A DNA stretch of 37,405 bases from Candidatus Eisenbacteria bacterium (GCA_035712145.1 DASTBI010000018.1:1-37405); one strand, 5' to 3'. Shown: positions 9,501-16,766, counted from the stretch's first letter. Made by a program: numbers and translations. The notes: generated by a model from the letters alone, not told the origin.

Positions 9501-11036
9501 TACGGGCAGACGTTCACCGAGTTCCACGTCTGCGATAACGGCTGGATCAGCTTCACGAACGGAACGTCGACCGCCTTCACCAACCAGCCGTTGCCGAACG
9601 CCGCGAGCGGCGTGCCCGAGAACATGCTGGCGGTGTGGTGGGACGACATGATCTTCGACTCGGGCGACAACGCGTACGTCAAGTACCACAACGACGGAAC
9701 GCGCCTGATCATCGAGTACTTCGTCCGCCGGATCGCCGACTTCACCCCGCCGCACTACAATTTCCAGATCATCCTCTATCCGAACGGCGACATCGTCTAT
9801 CAGTACAAGTTCTTCGACGTGCAGGTGCTGAGCTCCACCATCGGCATCCACAACGGCACCAAGACCGACGGCCTCACGGTGGTGCACAACGCCGCCTACG
9901 TGCATCCCGAGCTGGCCATCAAGTTCAGCAGCCGTCCCTCGTGGCTGACGGTGGCGCCGTTCTCGGGAACCGTCGAAGCGGGCGCTCCGCCCGACACGGT
10001 GATGGTGACGTTCAACGCCACCGAGCTCGAGGACGGGGACTACACCGGCTTGGTGCGGATCGGCAGCAACGATCTGGACGAGCCGTCGACCAGCGTTCCG
10101 GTGTCGTTGCACGTCGGTGTGGCGCCGGCCGTGGTCGCGGTCAATCCCAACACGCTCAATCGCAACTCGAACGGCAACTTCGTGAGCGTCGCGGTGACGC
10201 CGCCCGCTCCGGCGACGCCGGAGCAGATCCTCACGTCGAGCCTGCTGCTCCAGCGCTCGGTGCCGGTGGATCCGCAGGGGCCCGTCGATTACGAGGAAGG
10301 GATCGCCTATTACAAGTTCGATCGCGCGGATCTGCTCGGGATCCTTCCCGAGGGTGACGCGGTTTCGATCGAAGCGATCGGCGAGGTCGAGGACGTGACC
10401 TGGTTCTCGGCCACCGACGAGGTGCGGCTGCTGAAGCCTCACTTCTCGACCGTGTTCATGCCAGGCGGCAGGACGCGCCTGTCGATCGGCTCGCAGGTCA
10501 ATCTGCAGTGGACCGACCCGGTGGGCCACACGCCGGCGAGCTACGACATGTCGTTCTCGGCGGATGGAGGGATTACCTGGCTGCCCGTCTTCACGGGGCG
10601 GACGCAGCGGAACTTCCAGTGGACGGTGCCCGCCTGGTCCACGGATCACGGCATGCTCGAGCTGGTCGCCGTGGACGCGGCCGGTCCGATGGGCGTGTGG
10701 CTGCAGGAAGACGTGGAGATCCTGCCGGGCGTCACGGGGATCGACACGCCGCTCCCGAAGGTCTTTGCGCTCAAGTTCTCCGGACCGAACCCCGCGCCGG
10801 GACGAGCCGACATCGAGCTGGCGCTGCCGACCGCGTCGGGCGTGGAGGTGCGGGTCCACGACGTTCGCGGCGCGGTGGTGCGCCATCTGGTCGATGGCAA
10901 CCTCGAGGCCGGCATCCATCGCCTGCGCTGGGATGGGCGTGACGCGGGAGGCCGCCGGGTTTCCGCCGGCGTCTACTTCGTCCGCGCCGTGGCGGGCCGC
11001 GAGCAGGGCAGCACGCGACTCGTGATGCTGCCGTAG
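3519..11036 (+). CDS. Giant secreted subtilase (S8) with four choice-of-anchor repeats and sorting-type C-terminus
   Basis: This is a 2,505-residue exported serine protease. A signal peptide (about residues 1-27, ending AAAFAQAQA) is followed by an I9-like propeptide (about 30-105). The S8 domain (about 115-420) has a complete catalytic set: Asp155 in GVIDTGID, His210 in DNGHGSH, oxyanion Asn302 in AAAGNS, and Ser370 in SGTSMATPHVAGG. A fibronectin-III-like domain (about 430-540) comes next. Then four large repeats begin at residues 615, 1055, 1491 and 1940. After a unique region (about 2200-2410), the last ~90 residues form a FlgD/Ig-like module (SGPNPAPG ... VHDVRGAVVRHL ... GVYFVRA). The ATG at 3519 has GGAGA 8 bases upstream. 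The repeats probably form a stalk or a substrate-binding array outside the cell. The natural substrate is unknown. An intrinsic terminator follows the stop. Confidence 0.93.
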   Translation: MSKMARFLAFLAVSCSMLLSAAAFAQAQAVRPIPGELLVRYKKGVGPSDRALLHAQMKGKALKRFDFIDVEHIKLDKGVRTDDAIRKLKGNPKIEYAEPNYEVQAFVTPNDARFPELYGMRNTGQTGGTAGADIKATSAWDVFTGNPNLLLGVIDTGIDYNHPDLIDNVWTNPGEIPGNSVDDDNNGYVDDVHGYDFVNNDGDPFDDNGHGSHCAGTIAGTGNNSIGVVGVNWRAKVAGIKFLNSGGSGSTAAAISGVQYSIVIGCKLTSNSWGGGGFSQALLDAINAAGAANQLFVAAAGNSTQNTDVTPSYPASYNSPYIISVAATDHNDNLASFSNFGATSVDLAAPGVNILSLQPGGGYRLLSGTSMATPHVAGGVALAMGRFPNAPNTQIKQLILNSVDVKPQLAGKCLTGGRLNVFLAIADPDETPPGAVANLSTANPGSNTMGLAWTATGDDGNTGRASSYEIRYSTSPITDLASFQAGTLVPGPDPQPSGSSETVEVAGLSFNTAYYFALRARDEFGNAGALSNVATGTTLGEPNLSASPASFSANLLTGGVATQTLTVSNTGQGTLDWTIPIPELNFSQPAPQEPTVIGKGNDDWRIGPPVLQGSGGPDGFGYRWKDSNEPGGPLFSWIDISATGTQIPLTVDDGFAAAIPMGMDFPFYGSTFNTLRLHSNGFLSFTTTTGAFDDNQPLPSSGGAANLVAPFWDDLDFRTTAGSARAYYHNDGTRLVVSWVNVPHFVSSGTPTGPYTFQAILYPTGEIVFQYLNMNTPTNSATAGIQNAARDVGLTVAFNTSYVANNLAVRIAPLRQWLTVTPSFGRVHSGQSQDVTVRFDATGLDGGLYTGAIEVNSNDPGGPSAHAAQLSVTGAPDLAVNPASFDFGTLFVGAAPTKTMTVSNPGTAPLDVTAIQSSDPTVTVDQGVFTLAPRAARNVIITYHPTSPGALNATLTLQSNDPDTPSKLVPVVGNAVPAPVFAVNPESFDVSLLTNTATTRNLRVSNSGGSNFVFTAEPIIQTPSGTVVVQGDADNVDLPKDAPDVLSGPVAQKSGGPDVFGYTYQDSDEPGGPTFSWVDISATGTLIPFNGDDQNLGPFPIGFSFPYYGATQTQFKLCTNGWLTFTTTNTQTTFTNTTLPNTGTSVPPNMLAMFWDDLDFRPAEAPNARVYYQYDGTRLIIQFKSAERRLETVTPSDFEMILYPNGTIVYQYLAMNMTTKNSATIGMQNATRNDGLQVVFNAAYVKNALAVRFRPPARFLTVNPTGGTVPPGGFVDLTVGFNAGGLFGGDYAGAVRIAGNDPVLPTRDIPALLHVTGVPDIATAPASLDFGIAYLGFPQLRQISVQNNGTDALNVSGISFDDPAYGVDQSSFSVPPLGNALLFVSFNPTTVGPRPATMTIASNDPDTPAKAVPLTGQGLVAPDVRPDPASLSASQTIPGSVQRTLTLYNDGGSDLNFVVGTQLTASSVTIHESLDLEKEENDPRPGILGSGGPDQFGYRWRDSDDPGGPAFDWVDITGIGTPVTFATGDDANSQNHPIGFNFPYYGGTFNSVNICTNGWISFTATQTSFNNQPLPTNATSTAPNMIAAFWDDLNPGTATPRVYRYSDGTRFIVSYVGVPRLTSGGPYTFQIILYPSGRIVYQYLDMQGTRLNEATVGIQNATKTDGLTVAFNAPYVHNGLAVEIATIPEYLTVSPTTGTIPAGGSANVIATFNTTGLFGGAYDGALRITSNDPDEPLVSVPTHLTAIGVPDVAAVPASLDFGSVYIGLTKDLPVSVRSVGSDVLNVTGVSFDNPAYSLVSPPSFPVSVGFNGSLGLTVRFTPNAPCAPCTGNLLIASNDPDAPSFAVPLSGAGVVPPEIEVSPSSMAAALATTLGPTAIQKTKKLVIANTGGSDLDWTAAAFETGGPASQGHDYIELAKAEDVAGSEEGVDPRPGILGSGGPDAFGYTWKDSDDPGGPTYQWVDISTIGTDTDFPDYALDSNVGPYPIGFAFPFYGQTFTEFHVCDNGWISFTNGTSTAFTNQPLPNAASGVPENMLAVWWDDMIFDSGDNAYVKYHNDGTRLIIEYFVRRIADFTPPHYNFQIILYPNGDIVYQYKFFDVQVLSSTIGIHNGTKTDGLTVVHNAAYVHPELAIKFSSRPSWLTVAPFSGTVEAGAPPDTVMVTFNATELEDGDYTGLVRIGSNDLDEPSTSVPVSLHVGVAPAVVAVNPNTLNRNSNGNFVSVAVTPPAPATPEQILTSSLLLQRSVPVDPQGPVDYEEGIAYYKFDRADLLGILPEGDAVSIEAIGEVEDVTWFSATDEVRLLKPHFSTVFMPGGRTRLSIGSQVNLQWTDPVGHTPASYDMSFSADGGITWLPVFTGRTQRNFQWTVPAWSTDHGMLELVAVDAAGPMGVWLQEDVEILPGVTGIDTPLPKVFALKFSGPNPAPGRADIELALPTASGVEVRVHDVRGAVVRHLVDGNLEAGIHRLRWDGRDAGGRRVSAGVYFVRAVAGREQGSTRLVMLP
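5361..10120 (+). repeat. Four ~440-residue tandem repeats inside the subtilase
   Basis: Units begin at GGPD-FGY motifs encoded at 5361, 6681, 7989 and 9336, giving periods of 440, 436 and 449 residues. Each unit opens with a ~215-residue beta-rich domain whose landmarks are FGYxW, PGGP-F-W-DIS, the FPFYG/FPYYG region, FWDDL, YPxGxIVYQY and a GIQNAT-like motif. Units 1-3 then carry a short sandwich domain with the G-L-GG-Y-G--RI-SNDP pattern and a choice-of-anchor-D domain (PASLDFG ... SNDPDTP). Unit 4 lacks the choice-of-anchor-D part and runs into the unique C-terminal region. The copies have clearly diverged in sequence, so they are old duplications. End coordinates are approximate. Confidence 0.85.
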
Positions 11037-11058
11037 GCGGCGCGCATCAGGGAAGCGA

Positions 11059-11090
11059 AGCGCCCCGGCGAGAACCGCCGGGGCGCTTTC
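11059..11090 (+). terminator. Intrinsic terminator after the subtilase gene
   Basis: A perfect 12-base-pair GC-rich stem (AGCGCCCCGGCG paired with CGCCGGGGCGCT) closes a 5-base loop (AGAAC) 22 bases after the subtilase stop. It is followed by a short T run (TTTC, counting the last stem T). It separates the subtilase from the cupredoxin operon that begins at 11129. Confidence 0.75.
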
Positions 11091-11128
11091 GCGTCTCGCC
11101 GTTTGCGGTCGAGGACGGCCTGGATAAG

Positions 11129-11821
11129 ATGCCCCGCGTGACTCGCGCTCGGCGGTGGATCTCGAGACTCTCGTGGCTCGCGCTGGCGCTCTCTCAGCCG
11201 GCGCTCGCGGCCGCTCTCGAAACGCTGAACGGCCGAGTGGTGCTCCAGGAGCGCGGCAAGGCGAGCGCCGAGGTCGCGGCCGCGATCGTCTACTTCGTGC
11301 CCGATCAGCGCCCTGCCTCGCCGGCTCCGGTGCGCTCGGAGATCACGACCCGCAATCGGCGCTTCTCGCCGCGCACACTGGCCGTACCCGTCGGCAGCAG
11401 CGTGAGCTTTCCCAACGAAGACGCGATCCAGCACAACGTGTTCTCGCTCTCCCCCGGCAACCGCTTCGACCTCGGCCGCTACGGCAAAGGGGAAAGCCGC
11501 GCCCAGAAGCTCACTTCGCCGGGAGTCGTGCGCATCTTCTGCAACGTGCATCGGGAGATGGCCGCGACCGTTCTGGTGCTCGACACGCCGCACGTCGCGC
11601 GCCCGGGATCTCGGGGTGAGTTCCGCGTCGAAGACGTGCCTGCGGGTTCGGGGACGCTGCACGTCTGGCATCCACGTGCAGAGCCGTGGCAGCGGGCCCT
11701 GACGCTGCCGTTCGGCGACTCGCTCGAAGTCAGGCTCTCGGCCACGCTGCCCGCGGTTCCCGCGCATCTCGACAAGACCGGCAGACCCTATCGGGACGAT
11801 GCCGATGACACCTACCGCTAG
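11129..11821 (+). CDS. Secreted cupredoxin (type-1 copper protein)
   Basis: This is a 230-residue exported protein with a signal peptide at about residues 1-28 (LSWLALALSQPALAAA). The plastocyanin-like fold (about 30-155) has a full set of candidate type-1 copper ligands: His102 in IQHNVFS, then Cys138, His141 and Met144 in FCNVHREM. This C-x-x-H-x-x-M spacing is typical of small blue-copper proteins often annotated as methylamine-utilisation proteins. A second small beta domain (about 155-215) resembles a carboxypeptidase-regulatory-like sandwich. It probably carries electrons or binds copper in the periplasm. The start is ATG 11129, and GTG 11138 is a possible alternative. No strong ribosome-binding site is visible. 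Its last codons overlap the next gene by 23 bases, and it opens a three-gene operon after a strong terminator. Confidence 0.85.
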   Translation: MPRVTRARRWISRLSWLALALSQPALAAALETLNGRVVLQERGKASAEVAAAIVYFVPDQRPASPAPVRSEITTRNRRFSPRTLAVPVGSSVSFPNEDAIQHNVFSLSPGNRFDLGRYGKGESRAQKLTSPGVVRIFCNVHREMAATVLVLDTPHVARPGSRGEFRVEDVPAGSGTLHVWHPRAEPWQRALTLPFGDSLEVRLSATLPAVPAHLDKTGRPYRDDADDTYR

Positions 11822-13775
11822 ACCGTTCAGGCGATCGCTCGGCGGCCGGCTCTTCCTGCTCTCCGGCGGTCTCGTGCTCGCGGCCATGACCGCGGCCGTG
11901 GGCCTCACCGCGTGGCGCGCGAGCCAGGTGGCCAATCAGTGGGTCCAGGAGACGCTGCGCGCGTCCTCCGAAGCGCAGGCCCGAGTCCATCACCAACGGC
12001 TGACCCAGCTGCGTCTCATGACTCGGTTCATCGCCGCCGATCCGAGCTTCGCCGCGTATGTGACCGAGACCGACCCGACCTCGGCGCGCGACCTGCTGCT
12101 CGAACGCCAGAGAGAAGTGGAATGCGATCTCATGATCGTGCTGGATGCGCGTGGCGTCGTGCGCGCCCGGACCGATCGTTCCGGCGCCGCTGGGGAAGAC
12201 CTCTCGTCCGAGCCTTCGGTGGCCACGGCCCTCGAGCACGGCGAGACCACCGGGCTCATGCGGGATGGGGCGCGCTACTGGACGGTGGCCGTCGTCCCCA
12301 TCGTCGCGGGCCAGGAGTCGCTGCTCGGGTTCCTGGTGGCGGGCATGGCGGTCAACGACGATCTGGCGCGCGAGGTCGGCCGCGGCAGCGGCGCCGACGT
12401 CGCCTACATCGCCCGCACGCCGGAGCCGGGGGTCGTGGCCTCCACCCTTGCCGACGACCCCGAAGTGCTCCGCGCCATCACCCGGCTCGCGCAGTCGCCC
12501 AACCCCGGAGAAGCTCGCCGGTCGCGCCTCTCGGTCGGTGGCCGCACGTGGGCGGTGCAGGTCACCGCTCCGACCGGCGAGGCCGCGGGTCGCGACGATC
12601 TGGTGGCGGTGACCATGGCATCGCTCGACCGCGTGCTGGCGCCGTTTCGGCGCATCGAGCGCGTCCTCATCGGAGTCGGATTGGTGTCGCTGGCCGGCGC
12701 GTTCGCAATCTCGTGGCTCCTGTCCCGGCACGTGACCCGGCCGCTCGAGCGGCTGGCCGATGCCGCGGAGGCGGCGCGCGAAGGCCGCTACGATGCGCCG
12801 CTCGTCGTTTCCGGCGACGACGAGGTCGCGCGACTGGCCCGGGCGTTCCGTGGCCTGCTCGGCGAGCTGCGCGACGAGCGTGAGATGGAGGCGTACCTTG
12901 GAGCGCTTTCGCGCTCGCTTCCTGAATCGGAGCCCGCACCGGCCGATGGCGAGCTCCTGAAACCGGGCAGCACGCTCGCCGATCGCTACGAGATCGTGAC
13001 GCGGCTGGGAGCCGGCGGCTATGGCGTGGTCTACAAGGCGCGCGACCGCCAGCTCCAGGACACGGTGGCGCTCAAGGTGCTGAGACCTGGAGTCGCCGCC
13101 AAGCCCGAGCTCGATGCGCTGAAGGAAGAGCTGCGCATCGCGAGGCGCATCACGCACCGCAACGTGCTTCGCACCCACGACTTCGGAGAAGCCAACGGCG
13201 TGGCCTTCATCTCGATGGAGTTCGTGCGTGGCATGACGCTGCGGGAGCTGCTGGAGCACACCGCAAGGCTGCCCCTCTCGGTGGCGCTCCGTCTCGCGCG
13301 TCAGCTCCTCTCGGGCGTCGACGCCGCGCACCGCATGGGGGTGGTGCACCGCGACCTGAAGCCGGAGAACCTCATCCTGGATGCCTCGGGGGTGCTGCGC
13401 ATCATGGACTTCGGGATCGCCAGAGCCACGCGGATCCGCTCCGCGCCCGGGGACCGGAACACGGTGGTCGGAACCCCCGGCTACCTTGCACCGGAGCAGC
13501 TCGGTGGCGATCCTGGCGACGTGAGATCGGATCTCTACGCGTGCGGCGCGGTGCTCTACGAGATGTTCTCGGGGGGGCCGCCCTTCTCGGCGCTGGATGC
13601 TCACGAGCTCTGGTACCGCGTGCAGAACGAGGATCCCGTTCCGCTCGCGCAGGTGGCGCCGGGCACGCCTCCCGATGTGGCGAGCGCGGTGATGCGCTGC
13701 CTCGACCGCGACCCATCGCGTCGCTTCGCCAGCGCGGCCGACCTGCTCGAGGCGTTGGCCAAGGTCGAAGCATGA
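11799..13775 (+). CDS. Transmembrane Ser/Thr kinase with Cache-like sensor and HAMP domain
   Basis: This is a 658-residue inner-membrane receptor kinase. Membrane span 1 is at about 17-39, and an extracytoplasmic region of ~245 residues resembles a double-Cache sensor. Span 2 (about 287-309) leads into a HAMP linker (about 310-363), then a Hanks-type kinase domain (about 397-655). The catalytic set is intact: glycine loop GAGGYG (404-409), Lys426 in VALKVL, HRDLKPEN (517-524), DFG (537-539) and APEQ (564-567). HAMP domains usually drive histidine kinases, chemoreceptors or cyclases, so a HAMP feeding a Ser/Thr kinase is less common. The gene overlaps the cupredoxin by 23 bases and shares ATGA with the porin gene downstream, so the three are translationally coupled. 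The likely job is to phosphorylate cytoplasmic targets in response to a periplasmic ligand, which is not identified. Confidence 0.9.
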   Translation: MPMTPTARPFRRSLGGRLFLLSGGLVLAAMTAAVGLTAWRASQVANQWVQETLRASSEAQARVHHQRLTQLRLMTRFIAADPSFAAYVTETDPTSARDLLLERQREVECDLMIVLDARGVVRARTDRSGAAGEDLSSEPSVATALEHGETTGLMRDGARYWTVAVVPIVAGQESLLGFLVAGMAVNDDLAREVGRGSGADVAYIARTPEPGVVASTLADDPEVLRAITRLAQSPNPGEARRSRLSVGGRTWAVQVTAPTGEAAGRDDLVAVTMASLDRVLAPFRRIERVLIGVGLVSLAGAFAISWLLSRHVTRPLERLADAAEAAREGRYDAPLVVSGDDEVARLARAFRGLLGELRDEREMEAYLGALSRSLPESEPAPADGELLKPGSTLADRYEIVTRLGAGGYGVVYKARDRQLQDTVALKVLRPGVAAKPELDALKEELRIARRITHRNVLRTHDFGEANGVAFISMEFVRGMTLRELLEHTARLPLSVALRLARQLLSGVDAAHRMGVVHRDLKPENLILDASGVLRIMDFGIARATRIRSAPGDRNTVVGTPGYLAPEQLGGDPGDVRSDLYACGAVLYEMFSGGPPFSALDAHELWYRVQNEDPVPLAQVAPGTPPDVASAVMRCLDRDPSRRFASAADLLEALAKVEA

Positions 13776-14899
13776 TCGCCGCCCCCTTCCTCCTGGCGGG
13801 ACGTCTCTGCACCGCAGCCATCCTCTGGCAGGAAGCCGGCATCGATTCGGCCGCGACGTTCGCGCCGCCTCCTCCCGATGAACACTTCGCCGCGCGCGCC
13901 CTCGAGCCCTACGCCGACCTTCGCTCGTGGATCGAGCGCGTCGAGAACCGCCCCGGCTTCAGCGAGGATCTGCAGCGGACCCGCGCCACGCTGCGCGCCG
14001 GCCTTCGCTTTCGTCCCATGGCATCCCCCGCCGAGGCGATCGCCGGTCTGCGCGCCAGCCTGGGCAGCGACCGCAACGCCGAAGCGCGCGCGGCGTTCGA
14101 CAACGAAGCTCCCGACACCCTCGAGGCCGACGAGCTCGCCGGGCGGCTGCGCAGCTCGGGGGGCGACGCGATCAGCCTGGGCAAGTTGCGCTCTCCGCTC
14201 GCGCTCACCGAGATGGTATGGGATGCCGATCTCCGGCCCGTGGGCGCCACGGCCGGGATCTCGCTGGACCGGATCGGGGTCATCGGCGCCCGGCTTGCGG
14301 GTGGCTGGCTCCAGCGCGCGGACTGGTCGGGTGACGCCTGGATGGCGGCGGGTCAGGCCTCGATCTCACGCGACTTCGGCGAGGCGACGAGGACGGAGGT
14401 GGTCGGATCGTACCTCGAGTTCGGCAACCTCGATGAGCTCCCGAGTCAGGGCTTCGCACGCCAGAACACGACGGTCCTGGGCCCCGAAGGGCGGCGCTAC
14501 GCCGTCGACTTCCGGGTGCTCGACTTCCAGGCGGCCGTCACGTCGCGGTGGGCCTCGTTGCCGATCTCGATGCGAGTCGACGTGGCGCGCAATCTGGCAG
14601 CGGACGAGCACCACGACGCGATCCGCACGCGGCTGGCGCTGGGCGGCATCGACATGCTGGGCGGCTTCGAGATCGGCTGGATCTATCAGCGGATCGAACG
14701 CGACGCGGTGTGCGCCGCGTTCAACTCCGACGACTGGTGGTTCCACTCCCGCACCCGTGGACATTTGGGCTGGCTGGCAATCGGCGCGGGCAGAACCTTC
14801 GGTCTTCGGCTCACCGCGACCGCCGAGCAGCGCGACGACTTGACCACCGAGGTGTATCGCTATCGTGCCGAGTTCCTTGCCCGGGCGATCTCCCGCTGA
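13772..14899 (+). CDS. Putative outer-membrane porin (Porin_5-like)
   Basis: This is a 375-residue protein starting at an ATG that overlaps the kinase stop (ATGA, 13772-13775). A hydrophobic N-terminus (MIAAPFLLAGRLCTAAILW) may act as a signal peptide. After about residue 60 the chain alternates short amphipathic beta strands. Patterns such as GKLRSPLALTEMVWDADLRP, GDAWMAAGQASISRDFGEA and GWIYQRIERDAVCAAFNSDD match my memory of the putative-porin family (Porin_5). It would form a beta-barrel in the outer membrane, passing small solutes or acting with the cupredoxin and kinase. The final residues AISR lack the usual terminal Phe of outer-membrane proteins. An upstream extension of the frame is antisense-like and was rejected in favour of the ATGA start. 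Confidence 0.72.
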   Translation: MIAAPFLLAGRLCTAAILWQEAGIDSAATFAPPPPDEHFAARALEPYADLRSWIERVENRPGFSEDLQRTRATLRAGLRFRPMASPAEAIAGLRASLGSDRNAEARAAFDNEAPDTLEADELAGRLRSSGGDAISLGKLRSPLALTEMVWDADLRPVGATAGISLDRIGVIGARLAGGWLQRADWSGDAWMAAGQASISRDFGEATRTEVVGSYLEFGNLDELPSQGFARQNTTVLGPEGRRYAVDFRVLDFQAAVTSRWASLPISMRVDVARNLAADEHHDAIRTRLALGGIDMLGGFEIGWIYQRIERDAVCAAFNSDDWWFHSRTRGHLGWLAIGAGRTFGLRLTATAEQRDDLTTEVYRYRAEFLARAISR

Positions 14900-14914
14900 T
14901 TTCCCGCGAGAACA

Positions 14915-16720
14915 TCACCGCGCGCGCAACTCCGCGATCGAGCGCACCACACCGCCCCGGGCCACGAAACGCACCGCTCGCCATGCCCGCACATCGCGCG
15001 TCGGATCCGCGGCGAGGACCACCAGGTCCGCATCCTTGCCCGGCTCGATCGTGCCGAACCGATCGCTTTCCCCCATGGCGCGGGCGCCATTTCGAGTCGA
15101 GGCCACCAGCACTTCGGACGGCGTGAGCCCCGCGGCCGCCATGGCTTCCATCTCGGTGAATACCGCCGGCCCGTGGAGCGTCAGCGGGTTGCCGGCATCG
15201 GTTCCCATCGCGATCGGGATCCCCGCCTTGCGCACCGACATCAGGTTGTTCGCCATGGTGCGGGCGCGCTGCTCTCTCACCCGGGGATCGGCCGTCGCCG
15301 GCGGCCGCATCCGTTTCGCCACCAGGTCGAGGTCGCCCGAGACGCGCGCACGCGTGAGCGAATCGACGGCGTGCGTCGGATCGTCCAGCACCGGCGGCCG
15401 GCCGGCCTTCGCCGCTTCGTAGAGCTTGCGATAGCCGTCGAGCACGGTGAGCGTCGGGCAGTACACCACCGGCTTCGCCTTCATGAGCCGCAGGAACTCC
15501 GCATCCACGGGCTTGTCCCACACGCTGTGGACCAGGAGATTCGCGCCGGCGCGCAACGCTGCCTTGGCTTCGGCGAGCCCGGTGGCATGGACGATCAGCG
15601 GCAGCCCCAGGCGTCGCGCTTCCGCTCCCGCGACACTCACCATGCGCTCCTGTGCGACGAGATCGTCACCCGGGCGAACGATGAACCACACCTTGACCGC
15701 GGAGGACCCGAGCGTCTTGAGGTAGCGAACGCCGGCTCGCGCCACGCTGTCGCTGGTCAGGTAGATGAAGTGGCGCTCGGCGGGAAGGTTGAGCCAGTGA
15801 TCCAGCGTGGTGAGGAGCGGGCCCGCGGCGCGGACGTGAGGGCTCCGCGTGTCGGCATCGCTCGCGGCCTGCATGCCGACGGTCCACGGCAGACCGCCGA
15901 CGTCGAACACCGCGGTCACGCCGCAGGCGAGATCCGCGCGATGGAAGCGATCGGGGTCGCGCCGCAAGCGAGCCATGGCCTCTTCATAGGGGTAGCGGTC
16001 GCGGAGATCCGCGGCGTCAGGGCGACCGTCGATCCATCCGGTCTGGGAATGATGCACGTGAGCGTCGACGAGGCCAGGGGCGATCCATCGTCCTTTCACG
16101 TCCATCGTCTCGATTCCGTTGGGAACCGCGCAGCGCGAGCGCGGACCGGCACAATCGATCTTTCCATTCCGCAGGATCACGACGGCGTCACGGATCGGGC
16201 TCCTGCCGGTTCCGTCGACCAGCGTGGCGCCAATCAAAGCGATCGGCGCCGGCGGCGTTCCCGGGAGCGCGGGAAAGGCGCTGGTCATCGCGATCCGCCA
16301 TCCCGCGGGAGTCTCGACGAAGATCCGCTCCGAGAGTCCCGCCTGCTCGTCGTCGCCGTAGCGCACGCGATAGCGGTAGGTGCCGTAGACGACGCCGTCA
16401 CGGATCGGCGTCACGCGCAGGTCGTGGGCTTCGAAGTGATCCGGCCAGCCGCTGCCGGCCGAGGCCGCAAGCGAATCGAAGCCGAGCTGGAAGCCTGCGG
16501 CGCCGGTGCGGGCCAGTCTGGGCGAATTCAGATAGCAGGCGAGATAGGCCTCGCGATCGCGATGACGAATGGCGTCGAGGTTGGCCTCGAACACCGCGCG
16601 CGCCGCCGCCAGATCGGCGTCGGTACTCGTGGCGGTCGTGGCTGCGGGCGCGGCAAGCACCAGCAGCAGCGCGGCCGCGACGATGCCGCGCCAGCGTGCG
16701 AAATGGCAGGACGTCGACAT
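14915..16720 (-). CDS. Secreted amidohydrolase with N-terminal NTF2-like domain
   Basis: From ATG 16720 the protein has 601 residues; a GTG at 16759 would add 13. A signal peptide (about 1-30, IVAAALLLVLAAPAATTA) is followed by an NTF2/SnoaL-like domain (about 33-150; ARAVFEANLDAIRHRDREAYL). A full metal-dependent amidohydrolase domain follows. Candidate metal ligands and catalytic residues are HVHH (His221/His223), Lys343 in AVKVWF, His378 in LIVHAT, His398 in LLVHSV and Asp508 in GTDAG. The C-terminal GTIEPGKDADLVVL motif is typical of the family. Such enzymes hydrolyse C-N bonds in cyclic imides, hydantoins or dipeptides, and the substrate here is unknown. The gene lies 46 bases after tonB on the same strand and converges with the porin gene, with a gap of 15 bases. 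Confidence 0.87.
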   Translation of the reverse strand: MSTSCHFARWRGIVAAALLLVLAAPAATTATSTDADLAAARAVFEANLDAIRHRDREAYLACYLNSPRLARTGAAGFQLGFDSLAASAGSGWPDHFEAHDLRVTPIRDGVVYGTYRYRVRYGDDEQAGLSERIFVETPAGWRIAMTSAFPALPGTPPAPIALIGATLVDGTGRSPIRDAVVILRNGKIDCAGPRSRCAVPNGIETMDVKGRWIAPGLVDAHVHHSQTGWIDGRPDAADLRDRYPYEEAMARLRRDPDRFHRADLACGVTAVFDVGGLPWTVGMQAASDADTRSPHVRAAGPLLTTLDHWLNLPAERHFIYLTSDSVARAGVRYLKTLGSSAVKVWFIVRPGDDLVAQERMVSVAGAEARRLGLPLIVHATGLAEAKAALRAGANLLVHSVWDKPVDAEFLRLMKAKPVVYCPTLTVLDGYRKLYEAAKAGRPPVLDDPTHAVDSLTRARVSGDLDLVAKRMRPPATADPRVREQRARTMANNLMSVRKAGIPIAMGTDAGNPLTLHGPAVFTEMEAMAAAGLTPSEVLVASTRNGARAMGESDRFGTIEPGKDADLVVLAADPTRDVRAWRAVRFVARGGVVRSIAELRAR

Positions 16721-16766
16721 GCGGCGCGAGACCCTACAACGATCTCGCGACCACGTCACGCGGGGC

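Noticed and set aside
9066-10919. A 617-codon antisense frame under the end of the subtilase
   Set aside because: Same composition artefact as the frame above; no start signal and no recognisable domain.
13541-13771. N-terminal extension of the porin frame into the kinase gene
   Set aside because: It lies fully inside the kinase coding sequence and is Arg/Gly/Ala-rich. The ATGA overlap start at 13772 explains the gene better.
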